Shown here: piece after piece, positions 16,107 through 24,225 of the stretch | Numbering within the stretch: position 1 is the stretch's first letter | Layout: each line of letters opens with the position of its first letter | NCBI GenBank assembly: GCA_013002205.1 | Contig: JABDKN010000071.1 | Coordinates: 1 to 33,940, forward strand | DNA length: 33,940 nucleotides | Origin: Granulosicoccus sp. | GTDB lineage: Bacteria; Pseudomonadota; Gammaproteobacteria; Granulosicoccales; Granulosicoccaceae | Direction: 5' to 3' | Notes under the pieces: model-generated | Seen by the model: the letters and a program-made list of their open reading frames with translations, nothing else | Databases searched by the model: none | What the model was told of the DNA's origin: nothing | Translations under genes and position numbers: made by a program

Positions 16107-16111
16107 TTGCA
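16098..16111. promoter_or_regulatory. LacI-family operator, second perfect copy of TGCAACCGGTTGCA
   Basis: Identical over 14 bp to the site at 12619-12632 in the iolD/iolE promoter region. It lies about 100 bp upstream of the 66-aa gene that precedes lacI, consistent with autoregulation. Confidence 0.72.
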
Positions 16112-16403
16112 GTGCCAGCTGGGAGCGTTTCAGCCCCAGGCATGCTCTGTGGACTGGTGTCAGCCGGGCTGAGAAGAAGCTGACACAGGATTGAAAACGG
16201 GTTGATCACAGGGTGAGTCAGGGTGAGGCGGACATGAAATCACAGGCAACCGGAGAACCGGGTTACAGCGATGCGTCAGCTGGTCACAGGACAACGTCTG
16301 CTCCAGCGATCGGGGATTTTATGCACCGATTAAGGTTAGACTTGCCGATAGCCGATGGTCCCGCGTGGACACGACGTACACTGGCCAACCCTGATAGCCT
16401 CGC
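16112..16403. other. Mostly non-coding region with an inverted repeat and one doubtful small ORF
   Basis: A perfect 8-bp inverted repeat, GTGTCAGC (16157-16164) and GCTGACAC (16179-16186), flanks a 14-nt loop; no T tract follows. From 16234 a 57-codon ORF runs to 16407. It has GGTGAGG 7 nt before its ATG and ends overlapping the next gene's ATG (ATGA). The product (MKSQATGEPGYSDASAG...) has no recognisable domain. It may be a coupling leader peptide or chance. Confidence 0.35.
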
Positions 16404-18074
16404 ATGATTGATGAAGACCTGTACCAGCAAGCCGCCGATGAACTCAATTCGGACAAGCGCCGACCGCATATCTGGGCCCGCGCCTGCGCGCTGGCCAGTG
16501 ACGATCATGACGAGGCTCGCTATCTGTACACGAATCTGCGTGTAGAGGAGCTTATCGCCGAACGTAAGCGCCAGAGTGAGTCCCCCGTCAGTGCGCCGGC
16601 TGTCATCGAACACGATACGACGCTGGCGCTGGAACCCATCAAATTCACCGATGAGGTCAGCACCGATGAGGTCAGCGATGAAGGTGCTGGCACTCAGGGC
16701 GACTTGGCCATGCAGGACGACATTCCCTCCTCGGTATCGGCACCCTCTGGCGTTGACCTTAATGAAGGTCGAAACGACATTCTGCAATTGGATGACGATG
16801 CACCGTCCTCCGGGGCGGATGACGAACTCGCGGGCGCATCCAGCGAGCGATTGAATTTCCAGGAGCGCTTCGACCAGATCAACAGCAACACGGACGATTC
16901 ATCCCTGGATGATCTTCGCGTGGATGAAGCGGATTCACAGGAGGACGATGAATACCTGGATGCCACCATCGACCTGACCGCCGAGCTCGACGGCACGGCT
17001 GTCTTCGAGATCAGCCAGCCTGATGAGCCTGACCTCGACGAACTTGACATGCAGGCCGAGCACGATGCGTATTCAGAAGCAGACGATTTCGACACACTCG
17101 AAAAGCCTGCAGGGATCGGCGGGGAAGATGAAACCGGCACGGCGGCCGACAATGAGGCAGCAGCAGTCGATGAAATCGACTCCCTGCTCGACGGAGTCTA
17201 TGCCGGTGGTGCACCCGTCGAACAGCCGCTGAGGGAGGATGACACTCTGGAGGCAGCACAGACTGCAGACTACAGTGATATAACCGGCAACCACGATGAG
17301 CCATCGGACAATCTTGACTGGCTCGACGATGACCTCGCAGCCGCGTCCGAATCGACGGATCTGCAACACTCATCGACTGCCAGGTCGTTGGAGCTGCCTG
17401 CCTCGCACGCCGATGCCGAGACCGACCGTCTGGCAAAGGAACTGGAACGACAGGCCGACGATTTGCCAGGCCAGCGCAGCGATGTCGTCGCAAGCAGCGA
17501 TTCGCAGGAAAGCGATTACCGGGAAAGCGATTCCGATGCCGTCACAGAAAAAGCGGCAGAAACGGAACACCGTGATGAACTGCCGATTGCGGCCATGTCC
17601 GCGGGCGCAGCCCTTGACGCTCAAGCGCACCGACCGAACTTGCCGATTGACAAGTCGGATTCACTGACCGGGACCCGCTATGCGGTGTATCGTCGTGGCA
17701 ACAGTGCACAGGCTGTGAAGAGCGGTGTTTCCTGGAGCGCCCTGTTCCTTACACTACCCTACCTCGTCTATCGCCATCTGTTCGGCACCGCCATCATCTA
17801 CGGCATCACGTGGTTGATCATCATGAGTGGATTGCTGGTGTCAGGACTTGCCTGGCTGGACGCCGGCGCAGCAGCCACACCGATCGTAAAGTTCAGCACG
17901 GCTGGTTTTGCCCTGCTGGCACTGATCGGATTGCTCTATCTGCCTTTCCGCAATGGCAATCTGTGGCGTGAGGAGAAACTTGAACAACGCGGGTATGAAC
18001 TGGTTGCCTGGGTACGCGCTGCATCTCCCGGAAAAGCCTTGTCAGAGGCAAGACGTGCGGCAGCTCTCGACTAG
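16404..18074 (+). CDS. Acidic membrane protein with C-terminal DUF2628-like domain
   Basis: A 556-aa protein in three parts. Residues 1-55 are a compact helical module (LYQQAADELNSDKRRP, IWARACALASDD, EARYLYTNLRVEEL). Residues about 60-415 are a very acidic, low-complexity region dense in Asp, Glu and Ser (DDEYLD, QPDEPDLDELD), surely disordered. Residues about 423-556 are DUF2628-like: YAVYRRGNSAQAVKSGVSW, three hydrophobic segments (about 442-459, 460-485, 494-516), then WREEKLEQRGYELVAWV. The topology would leave the acidic part in the cytoplasm or periplasm; I cannot tell which. The ATG lacks a clear Shine-Dalgarno. The function is unknown. The gene is convergent with matB. Confidence 0.85.
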   Translation: MIDEDLYQQAADELNSDKRRPHIWARACALASDDHDEARYLYTNLRVEELIAERKRQSESPVSAPAVIEHDTTLALEPIKFTDEVSTDEVSDEGAGTQGDLAMQDDIPSSVSAPSGVDLNEGRNDILQLDDDAPSSGADDELAGASSERLNFQERFDQINSNTDDSSLDDLRVDEADSQEDDEYLDATIDLTAELDGTAVFEISQPDEPDLDELDMQAEHDAYSEADDFDTLEKPAGIGGEDETGTAADNEAAAVDEIDSLLDGVYAGGAPVEQPLREDDTLEAAQTADYSDITGNHDEPSDNLDWLDDDLAAASESTDLQHSSTARSLELPASHADAETDRLAKELERQADDLPGQRSDVVASSDSQESDYRESDSDAVTEKAAETEHRDELPIAAMSAGAALDAQAHRPNLPIDKSDSLTGTRYAVYRRGNSAQAVKSGVSWSALFLTLPYLVYRHLFGTAIIYGITWLIIMSGLLVSGLAWLDAGAAATPIVKFSTAGFALLALIGLLYLPFRNGNLWREEKLEQRGYELVAWVRAASPGKALSEARRAAALD

Positions 18075-18256
18075 GTTGGGTATGGCTCGCATTTTATGCA
18101 AGCACAAGTGGAAGAGCACCTCAATAATCTATCACCAGATTACATTTCCCGGCGTCTTCGTCGTTACCCCTAATCAAGTCATCGCGCAAGAATGACGGGT
18201 CCTGATACAGTTGAGATCACGACTGGCTGACATCACCGTGTCGGCATTTTAGGGGT

Positions 18257-18278
18257 GCCGGGCAAGGGAACGCCCGGC
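18257..18278. repeat. Hairpin in the convergent gap after matB
   Basis: Perfect 7-bp stem, GCCGGGC (18257-18263) and GCCCGGC (18272-18278), with an 8-nt loop. No T run follows on either strand, so it is more likely an RNA 3'-end stabiliser than a classic terminator. Confidence 0.4.
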
Positions 18279-18294
18279 GACCAGTTACCCTCTC

Positions 18295-18316
18295 GAGCCT
18301 GCGAACTCCCAGGCTC
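18295..18316. repeat. Hairpin overlapping the matB stop codon
   Basis: Perfect 7-bp stem, GAGCCTG (18295-18301) and CAGGCTC (18310-18316), with an 8-nt loop, directly at the end of the matPQMAB transcript. With the hairpin at 18257 it makes a tandem 3' structure. Confidence 0.4.
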
Positions 18317-19838
18317 AGCTGAAGAGATCTTCCCACCGATCACGAAGTAAGTTCTTCTGCACCTTGCCCATGGTATTGCGCGGTAGCTGATCGATGAATT
18401 CCACGTGTTTTGGTTGCTTGAAACGCGCCAGCTTGCCCACCAGCTGTTCCACAAGTCCGGCAGCATCCAGTGCCTCGCCGCTGGCATCCATTCCGGCAGC
18501 AGTCGACCTGACGACCACCGCAACCACGGCTTCTCCGAAATCAGGATGTGGCACGCCGATGACGGCAGATTCGGCCACGCCCGGCAGATCATCGATGACC
18601 AGTTCAATTTCCTTGGGATAAATGTTGTAACCGCCCGAAATGATCAGGTCCTTTGCGCGTCCGACTATCGTTACATACCCTGCCTCATCGATGGTCGCCA
18701 GATCACCGGTGATGAAAAAACCATCCGCCAGCAGTTCCTCCTTCGTCTTTTCCGGCATCTGCCAGTAGCCGATGAACACGTTCGGACCGCGTACCTGAAG
18801 TATGCCCACCTCATTCGTACCGAGTGGTTCATGAGATTCCGGATCGCACACCCTCACTTCCACACCCGGGAGCGCCGGCCCGACCGTGCCGGCGATGCGT
18901 TCGCCCACATAGGGGTTGGAGGTATTCATGTTGGTCTCCGTCATGCCATATCGTTCGAGTATCCTGTGACCGGTTCTGGCTTCGAATTCACGGTGTGTCT
19001 CTGCCAGCAACGGCGCACTGCCGGATATGAACAGTCGCAGCTGACTGACGAGCTGGCGGTTGAATCGAGGCTCAGCCAGCAGGCGAGTATAGAAAGTCGG
19101 CACACCCATCATCGTGGTGGCTGCAGGCAGAGCTGCCAGTACGGCCTCGATGTTGAATCCGGGCAGAAATATCATGCGCCCGCCGCATAGCAGTATCACG
19201 TTGCTGGCGACGAACAGGCCATGTGTATGAAAGATCGGCAAGGCGTGCAGCAATACATCCTGTGCATCGAATTGCCAGTAGTCCACGAGCGTCTGCGCAT
19301 TCGATAACAGGTTGTTCTGCGTGAGCATCGCACCCTTGGAGCGACCAGTGGTTCCCGAGGTGTACAGGATGGCGGCCAGATCGCCAGGCTCCCGTGCCAG
19401 TGCACCGGTCAGCGGCGTTGCGCTGCTAGCGCGTGCCATCAGGCTGCCCTCACCGCCGGTACCCAGGGTCAACACCGATTGTGTTGTCGCCAGTCGCTCA
19501 CCCATCGCCACTGCCTCAGGATCCACGATCAGCACGCGCGGTGTGGCATCGTCAATGAAATACCGCAATTCCGTTTCCGTGTAGGCCGTATTCAAAGGCA
19601 GAAAAACTGCACCTGTTCGAACGCAGGCGACATACAGGGCCAATGCCTCGATACTCTTGTGTACCTGCACGGCCACCCGCTCACCAGGTGTGACGCCCAG
19701 GTCCAGCAGCACCGACGCAATGCGCGCGCTGACATCGAAAAACGCGTCGTCGGAGACTGGGCCGTCAGCATCTACGAACAATTCACCATTGCCGGCTGCA
19801 CGACCGCGAATCATCGCATCAAAAAGTGGGTTGCTCAT
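18315..19838 (-). CDS. matB: Malonyl-CoA synthetase (AMP-forming)
   Basis: A 507-aa ANL-superfamily ligase that makes malonyl-CoA from malonate, ATP and CoA. It has the P-loop YTSGTTGRSKGAM, ERYGMTETNM, the hinge GDLATIDEAGYVTIVGRAKDLIISGGYNIYP and the C-terminal catalytic Lys in NTMGKVQKNLL. RYGMTET and GYNIYPKEIE are typical of MatB. Its place directly after malonyl-CoA decarboxylase and TRAP uptake genes specifies malonate rather than another acid. It is the last gene of the operon, 50 nt after matA. Confidence 0.93.
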   Translation of the reverse strand: MSNPLFDAMIRGRAAGNGELFVDADGPVSDDAFFDVSARIASVLLDLGVTPGERVAVQVHKSIEALALYVACVRTGAVFLPLNTAYTETELRYFIDDATPRVLIVDPEAVAMGERLATTQSVLTLGTGGEGSLMARASSATPLTGALAREPGDLAAILYTSGTTGRSKGAMLTQNNLLSNAQTLVDYWQFDAQDVLLHALPIFHTHGLFVASNVILLCGGRMIFLPGFNIEAVLAALPAATTMMGVPTFYTRLLAEPRFNRQLVSQLRLFISGSAPLLAETHREFEARTGHRILERYGMTETNMNTSNPYVGERIAGTVGPALPGVEVRVCDPESHEPLGTNEVGILQVRGPNVFIGYWQMPEKTKEELLADGFFITGDLATIDEAGYVTIVGRAKDLIISGGYNIYPKEIELVIDDLPGVAESAVIGVPHPDFGEAVVAVVVRSTAAGMDASGEALDAAGLVEQLVGKLARFKQPKHVEFIDQLPRNTMGKVQKNLLRDRWEDLFS

Positions 19839-19888
19839 TGCGTTTGCTCGCCAATCTCCTGCCTGCTCTGGTTGTTCATAGTGATACT

Positions 19889-21241
19889 TCAGGCTCGCTT
19901 GCGCACACGACGTGTTTTATCCAGCAGTGCACTCACCTCGGACGAGACGATGACCGTTTGATCATTGGCATAGGCTTCATGATTATCCTCGACCCTGTCC
20001 AGGTCGTAAAGATAGCTGACCATGACACCGGCAGATTGCGCCAGGCCCTTCTTGTACACATCGGCGGCAGGCAACACATGATCCAGACTGGCACCATTGC
20101 CCAGATGAAAACGGGCAACGGGATCCAGAGGCCAGTTGTCCTCACGTTTCCTGTCTCGAAGAAAATAGGCAACCAGAAACTGCAGTTGCTCAGCTTCATC
20201 GGCGTGCAACTCGATCGTGTCCTGCGTCGACACACGGCGCGCCGTTTCCAATGCCTGGACGATTCGCGAATGCATGCCATCCGATTCGCCTATGCCCTCG
20301 GCAGACTGATCGTCCACGCTGTTCACCCAGCGCATGAATCCGGGAACCGGTGACAGGGTGCGGAATGTTTCCAGTCCGGGCAATTCTCTCGATAATTCCC
20401 TGGCAACCTGCTTGATCAGGAAATTGCCGAATGAGACCCCCGCCAGTCCTGACTGGCAATTGGATATGGAGTAGAACACTGCCACTGTCGCATTGGCCGC
20501 TGGCAGGATGTCGCGATGTGTGGACAACACATCGCGGATGCTTGCGGGACTTGAACGGGTCAGGGCAACTTCGACGAATATCAGCGGTTCATCGAGCATG
20601 GCCGGATGGAAGAATGCGAAGCAGCGGCGATCATCCGGTTCCAGTCGACTGCGCAACGCCGTCCAGCTGTTGATCGCGTGAACAGCCTCATAGGCAATGA
20701 TTTTTTCAAGGATATTGGCCGGGCTGTGCCAGTCGATCTCCCGCAGCACCAGAAAACCCTGATTGAACCAGGAACGGAACAGGTGCTGGAAATCGACGTC
20801 GATGCGACGCAGGGCTGGATGTTCCCGACAGGCCTCGAGCAGCAGGGCACGCATCTGTACCAGCTCATTGGTAGCGCCCGGCACCTGGTTCAGTCGGCGG
20901 AACAATTCCTGGCGACGCGGTTCGACGCATTCCATCAGCACAGACAGGTTGTCGGCGTTCTTTTCCCTGGCATAGAGTTGCGCCGCCCCGACTGCGTGCT
21001 CCGCATCGATATCGAAACGATCGGCCAGCATGAGAAAGAAGGCGATCTGTTCTTCGCTGCCAGCTGCAGCAAACCGGTTCAGCACACCGCGAGCCAGCCT
21101 GTTACCGGACATTTCGCCACTTTGTGACAGCAAGGCATCGCACAGCTCGGCCAGCGAGCCGTCACCGGCACCCTCCGGCTGCTGCTCCTGGCGAATGAAG
21201 ACCGAGCTCAACAATTCTGACAGGTATCTGATTCGACTCAC
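19889..21241 (-). CDS. matA: Malonyl-CoA decarboxylase
   Basis: A 450-aa enzyme converting malonyl-CoA to acetyl-CoA and CO2, giving carbon from malonate. The N-terminal helical domain includes ADRFDIDAEHAVGAA and ALRRIDVDFQHLFRSWFNQGFLVLREIDW. The catalytic acetyltransferase-like domain includes CFAFFHPAMLDEPLIFVEVAL, YSISNCQSGLAGVSFGNFLIKQVA, LSPVPGFMRW and, near the end, SYLYDLDRVEDNHEAY. I prefer the GTG at 21241, with GGAAG upstream, which leaves a 40-nt gap after matM. The open frame extends to 21325 but would overlap matM by 44 nt with an unrelated-looking sequence. Confidence 0.92.
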   Translation of the reverse strand: MSRIRYLSELLSSVFIRQEQQPEGAGDGSLAELCDALLSQSGEMSGNRLARGVLNRFAAAGSEEQIAFFLMLADRFDIDAEHAVGAAQLYAREKNADNLSVLMECVEPRRQELFRRLNQVPGATNELVQMRALLLEACREHPALRRIDVDFQHLFRSWFNQGFLVLREIDWHSPANILEKIIAYEAVHAINSWTALRSRLEPDDRRCFAFFHPAMLDEPLIFVEVALTRSSPASIRDVLSTHRDILPAANATVAVFYSISNCQSGLAGVSFGNFLIKQVARELSRELPGLETFRTLSPVPGFMRWVNSVDDQSAEGIGESDGMHSRIVQALETARRVSTQDTIELHADEAEQLQFLVAYFLRDRKREDNWPLDPVARFHLGNGASLDHVLPAADVYKKGLAQSAGVMVSYLYDLDRVEDNHEAYANDQTVIVSSEVSALLDKTRRVRKRA

Positions 21242-21281
21242 TCTGTTTCGCTTCCGTTGATGCTGGGAACCACTGCACCGA

Positions 21282-22601
21282 TCATACCGCCTGCCCCATG
21301 ACCATGGCAGGCAGCCACGTGGCAAGTCCCGGAAACACGCACAGGATCACAATGGCAATGACCATGCAGGCCACGTAGGGCAAGGAGCCCAGCAGGATGG
21401 TCTTCAAGGGAATGTCGGGCGCGATGCCGTTGATCACGTACAGATTCAGACCCACTGGCGGTGATATCAGGCCAATCTCCATGTTGATGGTCAGTATCAC
21501 TGCGAACCAGTACGGATCGAATCCTGCCGAGGTAATGATAGGCAGAAGAATCGGGGCAGCCATCAGAATGACCGCCACGGGCGGCAGAAAAAAACCCGCA
21601 ATGAGCAGAAACAGGTTGACCATACCCATCAATACCCAGCGGTTTACGTCCAGCGTGCCGATATAGGTGGCAATGGATTGCGTGATGCTGAGACTGGATA
21701 ACATGTATGAAAACACACCGGCCGCGGCAATGATGAACAGGATCATGACGCTTTCGCGGGTGGAGTCGCGCAGCACCACCCACAGCGATGTTGGACTCCA
21801 GAGACGATAGATGATCACGGCGATGAGAAGACACAGCAAGGCACCCACTGCTGCGGTCTCGGAAGGCGTGGCGATTCCGCCGTACATTGCATACAGCACA
21901 CCGATGATGATAAGAATGAACGGCAACACCCTGGGCAGGATCTCCAGGCGCTCCCTCCAGGTATAGAGTTTTGCCTCGAGGGCACCCTTGCCACCTTGCT
22001 GGCGCCACGTGCTGTAGATGGACCAGGCCATGAACAGTATCACCAGCAGCGCACCGGGAAGAACACCGGCCAGGAACAAACGACCGATGGAGGTCTCGGT
22101 GGCAATGCCGTAGACGATCATCGTCACCGAGGGAGGGATCAATATGCCAAGCGTGCCCCCGGCGGCAATCGAGCCCGCTGCCACACTGTCCGGATAGCCC
22201 CGCTTGCGCATCTCGGGTATACCCATCTTGCCAATCGCTGCACAGGTGGCAGGTGAGGATCCCGACATGGCCGCAAACAGCGAACAGGCACCCAGATTGG
22301 AAATCACCAGACCGCCTGGCACACGGGTCAGCCAGCGATCCAGCGCTTCATACAGGTCTGCACCTGCCCGGGTCGAGGAAATGGCGGCACCCATGATGAT
22401 GAACATCGGAATGGACAACAGCGCGAAGCTGTCCAACTTGCCAAAAAAGATCTCCGGCATCAGTTCCAGGGAGCGCATACCGTCGAAAAGCAGCAGAAAG
22501 ACCGCAGAGACGATCAACAGACCGGTGGCCACCGCCACGCCGGAAAACAGCACAAGTATGGTAACGATGGCCACGATTGCACCGAGCAGCAAGGGATCCA
22601 T
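21282..22601 (-). CDS. matM: TRAP transporter large permease (DctM-type), malonate uptake
   Basis: A 439-aa multi-spanning protein with about 12 hydrophobic segments. Signatures of DctM are GAAISSTRAGADLYEALDRW, LGACSLFAAMSGSSPATCAAIG, AGGTLGILIPPSVTMIVYG, ATPSETAAVGA and the C-terminal EIGLISPPVGLNLYVING. It couples sodium or proton entry to uptake of a solute delivered by MatP. Its ATG overlaps the matQ stop by 1 nt (TGATG). The order P-Q-M-A-B matches the malonate operon described for Sinorhizobium meliloti. Confidence 0.93.
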   Translation of the reverse strand: MDPLLLGAIVAIVTILVLFSGVAVATGLLIVSAVFLLLFDGMRSLELMPEIFFGKLDSFALLSIPMFIIMGAAISSTRAGADLYEALDRWLTRVPGGLVISNLGACSLFAAMSGSSPATCAAIGKMGIPEMRKRGYPDSVAAGSIAAGGTLGILIPPSVTMIVYGIATETSIGRLFLAGVLPGALLVILFMAWSIYSTWRQQGGKGALEAKLYTWRERLEILPRVLPFILIIIGVLYAMYGGIATPSETAAVGALLCLLIAVIIYRLWSPTSLWVVLRDSTRESVMILFIIAAAGVFSYMLSSLSITQSIATYIGTLDVNRWVLMGMVNLFLLIAGFFLPPVAVILMAAPILLPIITSAGFDPYWFAVILTINMEIGLISPPVGLNLYVINGIAPDIPLKTILLGSLPYVACMVIAIVILCVFPGLATWLPAMVMGQAV

Positions 22602-23140
22602 CAGTGGCCGGCCTCGGGGAACGGATCATCGACGTCCGTGATCGTGGCGACCAGGTCTGCGCCGAGCTGCAACAGGAAGATACCGAATCCGAGTGGCATG
22701 GTCAGGTAGGGAATCCACAAGGGTGGCCCCCAGACCGTATCGGACGTCCAGCCCCTGACCCAGGCGACGTGCCAGAGCTCGGCGGAGTAGAAGAGCATCA
22801 CGCCGATCACCCCCATGGCGACCATCAGCGTCAGACAGGCCAGCGCTTTGCGCATGAACGCAGGTAGCAGCCGTGGCAGCAGGTCCACGTTGACATGGCC
22901 GCGCAGCAGTTGCACGTACGGCAGACCGATCAGGGTGGCGCCGATCATCAGGTAAATGACCGATTCAGTCTGCCACACGGTCGACGCATTGTTGATCTTA
23001 CGCACCCAGATCATCTGGCAGGTCAACAGCACGGCAGCAAGGATCATGCTCGCGGACAGCGCACCACAGAGTCCGGACAGCCCCGCCACGGCCCGCATCC
23101 ACAATGGGCGAGCCGGCGAGCGGGAGCGTTCAGGCATCAT
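22601..23140 (-). CDS. matQ: TRAP transporter small permease (DctQ-type), malonate uptake
   Basis: A 179-aa protein with four hydrophobic segments, starting after a basic N-terminus (RSRSPARPLWMRAV). CQMIWVRKINNASTVWQTESVIYLMIGATLIGLPY and LLRGHVNVDLLPRLLP are the conserved DctQ stretches. It forms the membrane complex with the large permease. It overlaps matP by 4 nt (ATGA) and matM by 1 nt. Confidence 0.93.
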   Translation of the reverse strand: MMPERSRSPARPLWMRAVAGLSGLCGALSASMILAAVLLTCQMIWVRKINNASTVWQTESVIYLMIGATLIGLPYVQLLRGHVNVDLLPRLLPAFMRKALACLTLMVAMGVIGVMLFYSAELWHVAWVRGWTSDTVWGPPLWIPYLTMPLGFGIFLLQLGADLVATITDVDDPFPEAGH

Positions 23141-24126
23141 TCAACTGCGAGTGCCATGTCCAGCAATGCCTGACCCTCAGGCAGATCAGCAATGAAGGCG
23201 GCATAGGACGACTCCCGCGCCACTGCACGCCAGGCGTCAAACTGCTCTGGTGACATCTCGGCGATATCCACACCCGCATCGCGGAATACCTGCACCGAGG
23301 CTGCGTCTTCCTTCTTCGCCTCGTCCAGGTAGAATGCCTGCGCCTCGGCTGACGCATCCATCAGCGCAGCCTGCTGTGACTCACTGAGTCCTTCAAAGGT
23401 GCTTTTGTTCATCAGCAGTGGCTGATACATGAACCACAGGGCTACATCACCTGCCGGCGTATAACATTTGACCTGTTCGTACAGGCGATAGGATACGAAG
23501 GATGAGGATGAGGTGTTGGCTGCGTCGAGCACCCCGGTCTGCATGGCGTTGTAAATTTCGCTGGATGCCATCGATGCAATCGACGCGCCGGCCGATGCCA
23601 GCATCTGTTCGAATGCCTTGCCCGCCGCGCGTGTCTGCAGCCCTGCCACATCCTCCGGTGCGGTAATGCATTTCTCCTTACCGGCAAATCCCCCTGCCAG
23701 ATACCCGTGAACCAGCACCATGACGTCATCCTCGGCCATGATCTCTTCTATTCGGTCCATGAACGGTGATTCATTGAGTCTGGCGGCGTGATCGTGATTC
23801 TTGACGAGGCCAGGCATCAGCGTCAGGTTGTAGGCAGGTTGCTGGCCGCCGGCATAGGAAAGCGGCAGTACCGTCATATCCAGCTGCCCGCGCGACAACG
23901 GCTTATATTGTTCGCGAGGTGGAAACAACGATTTTGACGGGAAGATGGTGATCTCCAGATCGACGTCAGCGGCAGCGACGCCATCGGCCACCATCTGTGC
24001 GACCTTGTGGCGTATATCCTGAGTCGACCACTGGTGCGACAGTCGCAGTTCGGCAGCGTTGGCGGCCTGCCCGGCCAGCATGGTAGATACCAGCAGAGTG
24101 GCGACAGTAATTCCTCGACGTTTCAT
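23137..24126 (-). CDS. matP: TRAP transporter solute-binding protein (DctP-type), malonate
   Basis: A 329-aa periplasmic binding protein. I start at 24126 because MKRRGITVATLLVSTML begins a good signal peptide (cleavage after ANA, about residue 24) and GGATGAG precedes it. The frame upstream is open to 24306 but would run through the operators and into matR. DctP features are LRLSHQWSTQDIRHK, PREQYKPLSRGQLDM, AEDVAGLQTRAAG (with the conserved Arg that binds the carboxylate) and SEIYNAMQTGVLDAANTSSSSF. It is the first gene of matPQMAB, divergent from matR. Confidence 0.93.
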   Translation of the reverse strand: MKRRGITVATLLVSTMLAGQAANAAELRLSHQWSTQDIRHKVAQMVADGVAAADVDLEITIFPSKSLFPPREQYKPLSRGQLDMTVLPLSYAGGQQPAYNLTLMPGLVKNHDHAARLNESPFMDRIEEIMAEDDVMVLVHGYLAGGFAGKEKCITAPEDVAGLQTRAAGKAFEQMLASAGASIASMASSEIYNAMQTGVLDAANTSSSSFVSYRLYEQVKCYTPAGDVALWFMYQPLLMNKSTFEGLSESQQAALMDASAEAQAFYLDEAKKEDAASVQVFRDAGVDIAEMSPEQFDAWRAVARESSYAAFIADLPEGQALLDMALAVE

Positions 24127-24161
24127 ATGCTCATCCGGTGTGTGATGTGATAAGGCTGTCT

Positions 24162-24171
24162 TTGTATCCAA
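24162..24171. promoter_or_regulatory. Second MatR-type operator (TTGTATCCAA)
   Basis: Matches TTGTATACAA at 9 of 10 positions. Its centre is 21 bp, about two helical turns, from the perfect site at 24182-24193. It also overlaps the likely matR -35 hexamer (TTGTAT). Confidence 0.6.
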
Positions 24172-24191
24172 CAGCTCACTGATTGTATACA
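24162..24191 (+). promoter_or_regulatory. Candidate matR promoter
   Basis: TTGTAT (24162-24167), 18 bp, then TATACA (24186-24191), reading toward matR. The two operator copies cover the -35 and -10, so regulator binding would repress. The promoter of the opposite matP unit would share the same site. Confidence 0.4.
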
Positions 24192-24193
24192 AT
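24182..24193. promoter_or_regulatory. MatR operator, perfect palindrome ATTGTATACAAT
   Basis: A 12-bp perfect palindrome between the divergent matP and matR genes. Its core, TTGTATACAA, is the binding sequence I recall for MatR of Rhizobium leguminosarum bv. trifolii, which supports naming both the regulator and the operon. Confidence 0.78.
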
Positions 24194-24225
24194 GACTGGC
24201 CTGTGCAATGCAAGTCCCGTGAACG

